From contig CBDULQ010000030.1 in assembly GCA_965368115.1 (NCBI GenBank), positions 1 to 21,356 of the forward strand: 21,356 nt of DNA, given 5' to 3'. Below the pieces are notes generated by a model, which saw only the letters and a program-made list of their open reading frames with translations, did no database searches and had not been told where the DNA came from. Positions 1-8,025 of the stretch are shown one piece after another; the first letter of the stretch is position 1; each line of letters begins with the position of its first letter. The position numbers were made by a program, and so were the translations under genes. This stretch comes from CBDULQ01 sp965368115 (GTDB taxonomy: Bacteria > Pseudomonadota > Gammaproteobacteria > SZUA-229).

Positions 1-1
1 A

Positions 2-1150
2 CCGCACTACACCCGGCAGGACCTGGCGCGCCTCGAAAATCGACTACAGGCGCAGCTGAATGGCCTGATGTCGGCGCCCGACATGGCGTGGGAAGTGTGT
101 GAACAGGCACTGGAACTGGGCGGTCCGGGAGAAGTGTTTGCGGCTACATACATTGCCGTCAAAACCCATGTGCAGGAGCGTATTCAACTGGCGGTCGAAG
201 CTGGACTCGCAACACCTGAAGTGTTTCCGGGTCTGGTGTCCGTGTTCGGCTGGCTACCACAGGAACTGAGTCACCCCTGGATTGAACGATTTCTGAATAG
301 CAAAGACCTGCAGCATAAATACCTGGCCATCGCAATATGCAGTATCCGGCGTGAGAATCCGGGCGAATTCCTGAATCGAATATTTCAACGGGATGATTGC
401 CGGCAACATCCGGCATTACTGGGACGAGCTGTACGCATAGTGGGTGAACTGGGGCGTCAGGATCTACGTGATCAGTTGCACGAATTCTCCGATAGCGATG
501 ATCCGGATACCCAATTCTGGGTTCACTGGTCGAGTATTTTGCTGGGAGACTCATCGGCCGCTATGAATATGCAGGACTTCGTTTTCCAGCCGGGTCCGCA
601 TCAGAAACGAGCAATCGACATTGTATTCAGAAGCCTTCCCATCAGTGATGCACGTGAATGGATTTCCCGTATGGCGGAGTTACCCGAACAACAACGCCAG
701 ATTGTTCAGGCTGTCGGTATTCTCGGTGACCCGCATGCCGTTGACTGGCTGATTGGAAAAACACAGTTACCTGAGCTGTCGAGGCTGGCCGGTGAGGCCT
801 TTACCAGCATATCCGGTATCGACCTGGAGGCCAATCAGCTTGCGTTGGCAGATGATCACCCCGGTGTCCCGAGCGGTGCGCTGGATGACGAAAACAGCGA
901 TAAAGTCGAAATGGATGACGATGAAAATCTGCCCTGGCCAAATCCACCGGCCATTGCCCAATACTGGGCCGGTATCCGAGGACGATTCCAGGATGGACAG
1001 CGTTATCTGCTGGGTATGCCGGTCGAGCAATTGAATACTGAAATGGCTTCATCGCCATTGACACAGCGCCAGCTACGCGCCATGGCCATGGAACTGGCTT
1101 TGAAGGCGCCCGGGCAGGGCCTGGCCAATGTTTCGGGTAAGGTGATCTGA
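2..1150 (+). CDS. TIGR02270 family protein, 5' truncated by window edge
   Basis: The reading frame is open from base 2 with no stop, so the true start lies left of the window. The first in-frame ATG at 68 is internal: the codons before it encode an Asp-Leu-Ala-Arg-Leu, Arg-Leu-x-Ala-x-Leu-x-Gly-Leu stretch that matches the N-terminal signature I associate with TIGR02270 proteins. About 382 residues are visible. The protein is alpha-helical in character, with repeated short helix pairs suggesting HEAT-like repeats in the middle (for example around GDPHAVDWLI), an acidic linker rich in Asp and Glu about two thirds along, and a helical C-terminus. The family function is unknown; from memory its genes often lie in VgrG/PAAR-containing T6SS accessory clusters. 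The stop overlaps the next start by one base (TGATG at 1148-1152), so the two genes are probably translationally coupled. I am confident of the reading frame and moderately confident of the family. Confidence 0.8.
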   Translation, partial: PHYTRQDLARLENRLQAQLNGLMSAPDMAWEVCEQALELGGPGEVFAATYIAVKTHVQERIQLAVEAGLATPEVFPGLVSVFGWLPQELSHPWIERFLNSKDLQHKYLAIAICSIRRENPGEFLNRIFQRDDCRQHPALLGRAVRIVGELGRQDLRDQLHEFSDSDDPDTQFWVHWSSILLGDSSAAMNMQDFVFQPGPHQKRAIDIVFRSLPISDAREWISRMAELPEQQRQIVQAVGILGDPHAVDWLIGKTQLPELSRLAGEAFTSISGIDLEANQLALADDHPGVPSGALDDENSDKVEMDDDENLPWPNPPAIAQYWAGIRGRFQDGQRYLLGMPVEQLNTEMASSPLTQRQLRAMAMELALKAPGQGLANVSGKVI

Positions 1151-2229
1151 TGGACCAGTCGACGATTTCCAGGCTCTATATTGCAGGTATTGGTATGGTG
1201 ACACCCGTTGGTTTCGACTTTACCAGCACTGTGGCCGCTGTAGAGGCTGGAATCAACCGGTTTCAGGAGTCTGAATATTTCGGGAAATCCATGAAACCCT
1301 TCACCATGTCACTGATCCCGAGAGATGTACTGCCACGCATTTCCTTCAAATTGAACCAGGTTGAAGACTCTACAATTCAAATGGGCATAATGTTGCAAAC
1401 ATCCGATATTGCCCTTAATCAAATTGAGCCCCTGAAAGCAATGGACAGCCCGCCGCCGCTTTTCCTGGCCTGCCCGGAAGGCTATGCCGAGTGCGCATCG
1501 ACAGTGAGCCCCAGATTCATCGAATATCTGATGAAACAGACCGATGCCAATATCGAAACCTCAACGAGTCGCATAATCGGCACTGGCCGAGCCGGTGTTA
1601 TCGATGCCGTTGACCTCGCTTTCAAATACTTGCAGCAGATGGAAGGGGACTATGTTCTTGTGGGCGGCGCAGACAGTTATCAGGAAGAAGATCTGCTTAC
1701 GTTTCTTGACAGGGACGATCGCATTGCGGCTGAAGAAGTGTTGAACGGTTTTATTCCCGGCGAAGCAGCCGGCTTTTTATTGTTGACCCGCAACCGGCAG
1801 AACGCCATGGTCTGGGGCGATGGGGTTATCAGTTTGAGTCAGCCGGGAATTGAGGCTGAAAAAGGTCATATGTACAGCGAGGCGTCTTATCTGGGCGATG
1901 GTCTTGCTACTGCGATTAAAAAATCCCTGGTTGCGCACAAGGGAGAGAAAATCTCAACTCTATACTCAAGTATGAATGGCGAACAGTTCTGGTCCAAGGA
2001 GCTGGGCGTGGCATTGTTACGTAACAAAGAATCATTGAGTGACGATTATGCATTCGAACATCCGGCAGACTGTCTGGGTGACATCGGTGCTGCCAGTGGC
2101 GCGGTATTGATCGGTTTGGCATCTGCCCAACTGGCGAGATCCGGCAGTCCGGCTAGCCATCTTGTGTATTGCTCGTCAGATCAGGAGTATCGTGGTGCGA
2201 TTTGCGTTAATTACGAAAAATTATCTTAA
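1150..2229 (+). CDS. Degenerate beta-ketoacyl-synthase-fold protein, T6SS-cluster type
   Basis: This 359-residue protein shows the thiolase-fold layout of a ketosynthase: an N-terminal GIGMVTPVG strand-turn (residues 13-21), a nucleophile-elbow region near residues 142-149, a VLVGGADSY strand (169-177), and a C-terminal glycine-rich GAASGA turn (313-318). It is shorter than FabF/FabB (about 410). The catalytic residues appear lost. The position normally holding the nucleophilic Cys (TACSSG) reads GTGRAG, putting Gly146 there. The NxHGTG histidine region reads MNGEQ, and the GHxxGAAG histidine region reads GDIGAASG with Asp311. A classical condensation reaction is therefore unlikely, and a structural or binding role is more plausible. 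Its start overlaps the preceding stop by one base. Such proteins annotated as beta-ketoacyl synthase occur with TIGR02270 genes in T6SS effector clusters, which is background knowledge rather than something shown here. Confidence 0.75.
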   Translation: MDQSTISRLYIAGIGMVTPVGFDFTSTVAAVEAGINRFQESEYFGKSMKPFTMSLIPRDVLPRISFKLNQVEDSTIQMGIMLQTSDIALNQIEPLKAMDSPPPLFLACPEGYAECASTVSPRFIEYLMKQTDANIETSTSRIIGTGRAGVIDAVDLAFKYLQQMEGDYVLVGGADSYQEEDLLTFLDRDDRIAAEEVLNGFIPGEAAGFLLLTRNRQNAMVWGDGVISLSQPGIEAEKGHMYSEASYLGDGLATAIKKSLVAHKGEKISTLYSSMNGEQFWSKELGVALLRNKESLSDDYAFEHPADCLGDIGAASGAVLIGLASAQLARSGSPASHLVYCSSDQEYRGAICVNYEKLS

Positions 2230-2241
2230 GGAGTTACACCC

Positions 2242-3432
2242 ATGACAGATGTGTGCGAAGGCGTCAGCGTCGGCGTAATCCCGGAACCTGAAGATAAATA
2301 TCTGAATGTCAGGGTGGTCGAAATCGATTTTCACGAATCCTATAAAACGGCCAACAACAAAGCGACCGTCAATGCACCGCATTGGCCGTGCAACAAATAC
2401 CAATTTAATTATTCTGAGAAACCGGCGGTCTATCGAATTGCTACGCCAGCCAGGGCAAAAGTGAAAATCGAAGTCGACTGTAAAGGCATGAGTGGTTCTG
2501 GCAAGTTAATTGGTAACCTGCAGGGATTCCGGTTTGAAGGTAAGATGAATCTCTCTAACGGTCAGCAAGTCGTCGATGTCACCATGGATGATTCGCCGGA
2601 CAGTGTGCGCTGGCTCAAAGGTCAGGCATCCTGGGGTGCGGAAGGTTGTGGTTTGTCGGTATCTGCCGGTAACACGTTTGTCGAGCTGTTTTTCGTTATC
2701 GACGATCCGGCAAAACCCAAGTTTTTTAGCGGCCGTGGAGTATGGGCCGAAGCGTTGCGCTTTCTGTTCGAAAATGGTCGTGTTTCCGGGGTTAAAGATG
2801 CAAAAGCCGGTGCTGCAGAAGTCACAAAATGTTGTTTCGGATTCCCGTACCATAAATATGAAATTGATCGAGGTGCCGCCAAATTTGGTGGTGCCACCCG
2901 AAAGTTTAGTTTAACCCGGTATATGGACGAGGTGGATGGCCGGGTAAACTGTTATGATCAGACCTATGCGGTCATCGTATTTTCAGGTGCCCTGGGTGTT
3001 TCTGTCGATGGTCTTTTTCTGGATCCGTTCGGGTTTCTGAATTACACAGACATCGTTGGCTGGGGACCCTGCAACAATCCATTCCCAAACGAAAAATATA
3101 TGGCAGAATTGAGGTCAATGTCGGGGTCGACCTCAGGGCGCATACCTAAACCCGAAGATTATTTATCTGTTAGCCCCACTGATCCGAAAAGGAATCCATT
3201 CTCCAATCATATGTTCTGCGAGCTTAGTGCAAAAATCTATGATGCATGTGCCGGACCGGAGACGGGATCGAGAAGTCGGGCTGGATATGCGACGGCGAAT
3301 ATCGATGCGACGCCGGGGTTATATCCTCATCCCGGAGCGCGCCGCGCCGGAGAGGCTCGCGATATGCAGGATTACAAGGCGATTCTGGTTAGTGGTGGAG
3401 TTGCCAGTGCCGAAGTCCTGCAGGTGGACTGA
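2242..3432 (+). CDS. Putative T6SS effector with transglutaminase-like Cys-His-Asp triad
   Basis: This is a 396-residue protein of no family I recognise with certainty. An AAGGAG ribosome binding site at 2228-2233 fits the ATG. There is no signal peptide. Residues about 20-160 look beta-rich. From about 165 a helical segment (GVWAEALRFLF) leads into RVNCYDQTYAV with Cys237, then a GALGV turn at 249-253. NHMFCELSAKIYDAC follows, with His323 and Asp334. A Cys opening a helix, a G(A/V)-type turn, then a His on a strand followed about ten residues later by an Asp is the arrangement of transglutaminase-like/papain-fold enzymes. I infer a possible peptidase, amidase or acyltransferase. Its place downstream of TIGR02270 and ketosynthase-like genes, and upstream of a secreted protein, suggests an effector delivered by T6SS. 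No PAAR or DUF4150 domain is visible, so it may rely on a partner for loading. The function is unproven. Confidence 0.6.
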   Translation: MTDVCEGVSVGVIPEPEDKYLNVRVVEIDFHESYKTANNKATVNAPHWPCNKYQFNYSEKPAVYRIATPARAKVKIEVDCKGMSGSGKLIGNLQGFRFEGKMNLSNGQQVVDVTMDDSPDSVRWLKGQASWGAEGCGLSVSAGNTFVELFFVIDDPAKPKFFSGRGVWAEALRFLFENGRVSGVKDAKAGAAEVTKCCFGFPYHKYEIDRGAAKFGGATRKFSLTRYMDEVDGRVNCYDQTYAVIVFSGALGVSVDGLFLDPFGFLNYTDIVGWGPCNNPFPNEKYMAELRSMSGSTSGRIPKPEDYLSVSPTDPKRNPFSNHMFCELSAKIYDACAGPETGSRSRAGYATANIDATPGLYPHPGARRAGEARDMQDYKAILVSGGVASAEVLQVD

Positions 3433-3440
3433 CTATCGAT

Positions 3441-4325
3441 ATGAAGTTCATGTCGCCGTTTAAAACTTTGATTATTTTCTATTGCCTGATGAGGGCTGGA
3501 AATCTTATGGCTGATATACCGTTTACAAATTATATGGTTCTCGATGCTTTCAAGAAGGAAATCGATTACCCCAGTATCGTGTCCAAAGTGGACGAATCAA
3601 AGAAAGTGCTGGCAAACTGGAAAGACATTGTGCGATTCGTGCCTAAAGATGGCGTCAAATGGGAAAGTCACAATAATGTCATTGGAATCACGGGCACCGG
3701 AGAAGGTCGTATTTCCGACTACTTCATTTACAAAGACAAGAACATTTCGTTCAATATCTATGTATTGAACGGAAAGACCAACAGGGAAGCGCTTGATCGG
3801 GCACTGTTGCTGGGGTCCAATGTATCTCTGAACCAGGTTCCTTATAAGTATCTGGAGAAAGGGCCTGGTGATTTTTATTTCCACAACCAGCAGGCCGGTC
3901 CGGGAGGCATTGATCGTGATGCCGTCTGTGTTTATAAAAATATCATAATCGAAATATCGACAGTCAGTAACAATATCGACGTCAGAGATGTTGTTGCCTA
4001 TCTTGTCGGTGAGGCGGAAAAGCACCTGATAGGCCCAAATGAGATTCCTGCTCTGGTCTACACCAAATCGCAGAGTTCTAATAAGATCAAACCGGGTGAC
4101 AGTTTTACCATTGGGCTAAAAATTCCCGAGGCGAATCGCATAAAATATCAGGTCGAACCGAGTCTGGGTTTTCCCGGCGAAGGCATTGAATATTTGTCCG
4201 ATGTGGATGGCCAGTTCGAATTGAAAGCGCATGATCCCGGGGCATATGACCTGCGGTTATGGATTATGGACTCTGATAATCTGTATGCAGAAGAAGCAAG
4301 CTTTTCGATACAGGTTCAAAACTGA
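3441..4325 (+). CDS. Secreted protein of unknown function, candidate immunity protein
   Basis: This 294-residue protein begins with a short basic region, a hydrophobic core (LIIFYCLM, residues 10-17) and a plausible signal peptidase site after LMA at residue 24, so I predict a periplasmic location. A second in-frame ATG at 3450 is an equally possible start; no strong Shine-Dalgarno sequence separates them. The first two thirds form a mixed alpha/beta domain that I do not recognise. The last 90 or so residues are beta-rich, beginning near KPGDSFTIGLKIP and ending on a strand, and resemble an Ig-like or carbohydrate-binding-type sandwich. It starts 8 bases after the preceding gene, so the two are almost certainly co-transcribed. 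If the upstream protein is a periplasm-acting T6SS effector, an exported neighbour of this kind is what an immunity protein would look like. That role is inferred from position and the signal peptide only. Confidence 0.55.
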   Translation: MKFMSPFKTLIIFYCLMRAGNLMADIPFTNYMVLDAFKKEIDYPSIVSKVDESKKVLANWKDIVRFVPKDGVKWESHNNVIGITGTGEGRISDYFIYKDKNISFNIYVLNGKTNREALDRALLLGSNVSLNQVPYKYLEKGPGDFYFHNQQAGPGGIDRDAVCVYKNIIIEISTVSNNIDVRDVVAYLVGEAEKHLIGPNEIPALVYTKSQSSNKIKPGDSFTIGLKIPEANRIKYQVEPSLGFPGEGIEYLSDVDGQFELKAHDPGAYDLRLWIMDSDNLYAEEASFSIQVQN

Positions 4326-4367
4326 GGTTGATTTATTCGACTGACCTTGGTTCGCTGAGAAAGCCTT

Positions 4368-4625
4368 TTATCGACCGCTGCTATTAGCCGTATATTCTGG
4401 CGCAACCGGGTCCAGCATCTCACCAAACAGGCTATGCAGGACCAGTCTCTGTTCTTTCTGTGCCGTTTTTTCCATGTCTTTCCAGGGTACAACAAATAGA
4501 ATCTTGGGTAGTTCCTTGTTGCCCTTGATGGTTGTGACTTCCAGTTCGATGCGGTCTTCTGCGCCAGCCGGCGATATCGAGAGCATACTCAGAAGCATAA
4601 TGCCTGTTAGAAGGTATCTGTTCAC
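4368..4625 (-). CDS. Small secreted hypothetical protein, last gene of TPR operon
   Basis: This is an 85-residue protein with a GTG start at 4625. The choice is supported by a GGAGGA Shine-Dalgarno sequence lying across the last codons and stop of the upstream gene (minus strand ggaggataattgtg), with only two bases between that stop and this GTG. The N-terminus is a clear signal peptide, with a hydrophobic core around LLTGIMLLSMLSI and a likely cleavage after PAGA, leaving a mature protein of about 62 residues. The mature part begins with a predicted strand rich in Glu, Ile and Val, then KILFVVPWKDM. I recognise no domain or catalytic motif. Position and overlapping signals make co-expression with the TPR lipoproteins very likely, so it may be a periplasmic partner of them. 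Confidence 0.7.
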   Translation of the reverse strand: MNRYLLTGIMLLSMLSISPAGAEDRIELEVTTIKGNKELPKILFVVPWKDMEKTAQKEQRLVLHSLFGEMLDPVAPEYTANSSGR

Positions 4626-4627
4626 AA

Positions 4628-5242
4628 TTATCCTCCACGCTGAGAATTGACCAGCTGCTCGAGCCAGTTGCGTGTCATTTCATCCTGGTTGCCGGTAAGC
4701 TCCAGGTATTTCCGATAATGCTCAATGGCGCGCGGGATATCCTGAAAAAAGATATCGTAGAGCAGGGCGATATTATAGTGTGCAATGGCATAATCCTTGT
4801 CAATTTGCAATGCCCGCTTGTAATAACTTTCCGATTCGCTGGCATGACCCCGAGAGAACTCGACCTGCCCCATCAGGTTAAGCGCCTGTGCCTGTTGAGG
4901 GTTCAGTTCGAGAGCCTTTTTGAGTTGCTGCTCGGATGCATCCAGCTTTTCCTGCTTGTAATAAATCAGTCCCAGATTCGCATAACTGCCGGCCAGTCCG
5001 GGTTTTTCCTGCTGGAAGCGATTCAACATGTCTTCCGCATCATCCAGGCGATTGTCGTTGAGCGCGGTAATGGCCTGCCTGTATAACTGTTTCTGTTCAG
5101 GCGTTACGGTAAAACGCTGACTGGATTCCCCTACACCCGTCTCGTCCACTTGTGAGAGCTGCGCAGACTGTTGTTGGGTGGCGCAGGACGTCAACAACAG
5201 TCCCAGCAGCAGATAAATCAATCTAGTTGAAAACATTGACAT
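4628..5242 (-). CDS. TPR-repeat lipoprotein, about 204 residues
   Basis: The open frame extends upstream to 5440, but that part is antisense-like sequence inside the neighbouring gene. The N-terminus that makes biological sense is the lipoprotein signal STRLIYLLLGLLLTSC, with lipobox LTSC and Cys20 counted from the ATG at 5242. ATGs at 5248 and 5236 are alternatives; none has a strong ribosome binding site, and all overlap the end of the upstream 933-residue gene, which suggests translational coupling. The residue after Cys is Ala, not Asp, so outer-membrane sorting is expected. The mature part contains about four tetratricopeptide repeats, seen in the spaced Ala/Gly/Tyr/Leu pattern of AITALNDNRLDDAEDML, YANLGLIYYKQEKLDASEQQL, LNLMGQVEFSRGHASESE and HYNIALLYDIFFQDIPRAIE. 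TPRs mediate protein-protein contacts; the partner is unknown but is probably another product of this operon. Confidence 0.8.
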   Translation of the reverse strand: MSMFSTRLIYLLLGLLLTSCATQQQSAQLSQVDETGVGESSQRFTVTPEQKQLYRQAITALNDNRLDDAEDMLNRFQQEKPGLAGSYANLGLIYYKQEKLDASEQQLKKALELNPQQAQALNLMGQVEFSRGHASESESYYKRALQIDKDYAIAHYNIALLYDIFFQDIPRAIEHYRKYLELTGNQDEMTRNWLEQLVNSQRGG

Positions 5243-8024
5243 AAGCATCACTTTGCGGCGTGCGATTGTAGCGTACCGGGAACAACAGTTTAAGGCGCTC
5301 GAAACTCTGTTTGATCCAGTCGTTGTAAATTCCTTCCTTGATTCGCGCCAGATTGGTTTCATGGAATTCGATGGCTTTCTCTTCGAACGGAAACGCCTGA
5401 TCCTCCAGCAGTATTTCGTACTGTTCCCGTTCTTCGTCATTCAGGTTATCGGGGCGCTCGGAATCGAGCAGGGCACGACTGAAGTCTCCGTAGATGCGAG
5501 CTATGCTGAATGTGGCTTCGGTCGAGGTTTCCTGAATGCCGTAAACAGAAGACTGGCCGAACAGTTTCACCGCCGCCTGCATGGCGACTTTTTTCTTCTT
5601 CAGATTTGTCTTCAATGGTTTGACCAGACGATAGCGTTGATACTCGACATATTTCTGTCGCGCCAGTTCCAGGCTGGATAAAGAGGCCAGATAGCGCGTG
5701 CGCTCGGTGCGTGTCGATTTCGACACACGCCGGTCGGCGGTAATAATACTGTTACGCCATTTGTTCGCGGCAGCATGATGACCGAGTTGCTGATTGATGG
5801 CCACCAGCTTGTGCAATGCTTCTACATATTGTGGGAAAGGTTTGCGGAAAGTTTCGGTATATTCCTGATAGGTACGTAGAGCGGAGTCGAGTTGCTGCTT
5901 GTTTTCGTAGATTTCCGCTGCCTGCCACAACGCGGCCATTTTGACGTCGCGGTCTTTTTCCGAGCCGGAAATTTTCTCGAACTCGCGAGCCGCATCGATA
6001 CCACGATCTGCATTCAGATAGGCGACGGAGAGCTTCTTGGATACATCGACGCTTAATTTGTGCTTCGGATACTGGTTCTGGAAGCGCTGACTGAGTTCAA
6101 TCGCGTTGTTCCATTTCTGCTGTTTGATGGCCAGTGCAATACCGTCGTAAAGAGCCGTTGCCGCCACCTGTGTGCCGGGTGCCGCCTGACCGGCACGACT
6201 GTAATGTCGAATCGCACCCTCCACGTCGCCCTGTTTCTCGGCCAGCTCTGCCTGTTTATAGATGCTCAGTGCCAGTTGCTCCCGGTATTGTTCGGCCTGC
6301 TTGCCAGTCGCCGTATTTTTCGCGAGCGACTGATAAAGCGTTTCCGCATCGGCGTACTGGGCACTGGCAAAAAGGGCCTGTGCCTTCATCGCAGTAGCCT
6401 GGCGTAGCATTGCCGGCTGCGCGGAATCCGGAATCAGGTTGGTGAGCGCAATGGACTTGTCATATTGCCTGGCATCGTAGGCCAGTCCGGAAGCATGCAG
6501 AATAATCTGCGGCGAACGTTCATCCTGGGGATATAATTGCGAATACAAGAGTGCATAACGGATATGCCGCTCTAGCCACTGTGCCCGATCTTTGCGTTTT
6601 TTATCGGCGTATAGACGGTCGCTGATCGTAATGGTCGCGTAAGCGGCATCCTTGTTGAGAATGATGTTGTTGTCGTAAGCGGCCTGTTGATAATAATTGA
6701 ATGCACTTTGTAAGTCGCCATGCTGATACAACAGTTCGGCATACAGATAAAATACCCGATCCTGACGTGCCTGACTGCTGTAGTCGTCGAGATAACGCTG
6801 GTACCATTTTCTTGCCTGCTGGAAGCTGGTCTGGCCGTGTTTATTCTGGTACTCATGATGATAGTGGGAGGCCACCAGTAACAGATATTCGCGTAACGCC
6901 TTTTCCAGGTCTTTTGCAATTTGCGGATCTGCCGAATTTTTCCAGTAGGGACTGGCTGGACGGTACTTGCTGTAGAACTCGTCTATGGTGGCAAAGATGT
7001 GTTTTTGGAAACCGCTGTTCTTCCAGATACCGATGATTTTCAGGTCCGCATAAGGTATTTGCTCGGCTTCGGGATAGGTGCGAATGTATTGCTGCAAGGT
7101 ATCCACGGCATCGGAATAACGTTCCTGTTTAAGATAGATGTCACTCACCGTGGCGTAGGTGTGATAAACGTAGCGGAAATTCGGATCGGTGCTGAAATAG
7201 GATTGCAAAGGTTCCGCGCCACCCATGTATGAAAATGCCAGTCCGATGGCACGGAAATACTCGTCGAACTGCTCGCGTTCGCTGCTGTTCAACTGAGCCA
7301 GGGGCTGGAAATCGTGATAGGACACAGCCTGTAGAAAGTCGTCCGCGGCTTCCAGATAGAGTTCCTGCTTGAAGCGGGACCAGCCGCGTTTGAATAACGC
7401 TTTTTCGTAGAATACGGCACTGCGCCGGGAAGCGATGACTTCGGTATAGGCGTCTTCCGCATTGATATAATCCCGCTGCGCAAAATAATACTCACCGAGT
7501 CGAAACTGGGCTTCGATATAATAAGGTGAACGGGGAAAGTCTCTCACCAGGCGTTGCAGTGCGCCAATGGATGACTGTTGATCCGCTTTCTGGGCATAAA
7601 CTTTGGCCAGCTGATATAACAGGCGATCATTATTTTTGGCTTTGGGGTAATCGCGAATCGAGGTTTCCAGTAATTCGATGGTCTTGTTCAGGCGTTCGTC
7701 ATAGAGTTTTTCATCCTGATTCTGACGATCACCGGTGGCCAGGTTATCCTGTTCACGGGCCATCTTTTCATTCATTTCCAGTTCCAGTTCAGCCAGCCGG
7801 GTAATGGCGTCGAGTCGACTGCGATCGGACTTGTCGGCATTGCGCAGGTATCGCGCATAGGCTTCGCGAACCTGGAGTTCCGATTCCGGTTTGACGAACA
7901 CGCTAACCCGGTTGTTATCGTCGCCGCGAATGTCGATATCACCCAGCGTGGGTTTTCGGGTCTGTTGCTGGACGCAGGATGCGAGCACCAGGCTCATGAG
8001 TAGAATTAAAGCGCTGCGCATCAT
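5223..8024 (-). CDS. Large TPR-repeat outer-membrane lipoprotein, 933 residues
   Basis: I chose the ATG at 8024 because a GGAG ribosome binding site precedes it and it gives a compact lipoprotein signal, MMRSALILLMSLVLASC, with Cys17 in an LASC lipobox. An earlier in-frame ATG at 8054 would bury this behind ten extra residues. The +2 residue is Val, so outer-membrane targeting is expected. The mature protein is almost entirely helical repeats of the TPR/BamD-like type. Typical units carry the pattern LYQLAKVYAQKADQQSSIGAL or AQFRLGEYYFAQRDYINAEDA, with FPRSPY- and YPEAEQ-like turns between them, and they continue to about residue 740. The C-terminal 150 residues are less repeat-like and Lys/Arg-rich around KPLKTNLKKKKVA. 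The start overlaps the stop of the upstream gene region by a few bases. It is probably a scaffold for an envelope complex; neither process nor partner can be named from the sequence. Confidence 0.85.
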   Translation of the reverse strand: MMRSALILLMSLVLASCVQQQTRKPTLGDIDIRGDDNNRVSVFVKPESELQVREAYARYLRNADKSDRSRLDAITRLAELELEMNEKMAREQDNLATGDRQNQDEKLYDERLNKTIELLETSIRDYPKAKNNDRLLYQLAKVYAQKADQQSSIGALQRLVRDFPRSPYYIEAQFRLGEYYFAQRDYINAEDAYTEVIASRRSAVFYEKALFKRGWSRFKQELYLEAADDFLQAVSYHDFQPLAQLNSSEREQFDEYFRAIGLAFSYMGGAEPLQSYFSTDPNFRYVYHTYATVSDIYLKQERYSDAVDTLQQYIRTYPEAEQIPYADLKIIGIWKNSGFQKHIFATIDEFYSKYRPASPYWKNSADPQIAKDLEKALREYLLLVASHYHHEYQNKHGQTSFQQARKWYQRYLDDYSSQARQDRVFYLYAELLYQHGDLQSAFNYYQQAAYDNNIILNKDAAYATITISDRLYADKKRKDRAQWLERHIRYALLYSQLYPQDERSPQIILHASGLAYDARQYDKSIALTNLIPDSAQPAMLRQATAMKAQALFASAQYADAETLYQSLAKNTATGKQAEQYREQLALSIYKQAELAEKQGDVEGAIRHYSRAGQAAPGTQVAATALYDGIALAIKQQKWNNAIELSQRFQNQYPKHKLSVDVSKKLSVAYLNADRGIDAAREFEKISGSEKDRDVKMAALWQAAEIYENKQQLDSALRTYQEYTETFRKPFPQYVEALHKLVAINQQLGHHAAANKWRNSIITADRRVSKSTRTERTRYLASLSSLELARQKYVEYQRYRLVKPLKTNLKKKKVAMQAAVKLFGQSSVYGIQETSTEATFSIARIYGDFSRALLDSERPDNLNDEEREQYEILLEDQAFPFEEKAIEFHETNLARIKEGIYNDWIKQSFERLKLLFPVRYNRTPQSDAYVNVFN

Positions 8025-8025
8025 G

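Noticed and set aside
4326..4367. Possible terminator between the convergent T6SS-like block and TPR operon.
   Set aside because: No stem of useful length is visible in these 42 bases; AAAGCCTTTT is too short a palindrome.
5249..5440. Upstream extension of the 204-residue TPR lipoprotein frame back to an ATG at 5440.
   Set aside because: It would place about 65 basic, low-complexity residues before a clear lipoprotein signal peptide and lies wholly within the coding sequence of the 933-residue gene.
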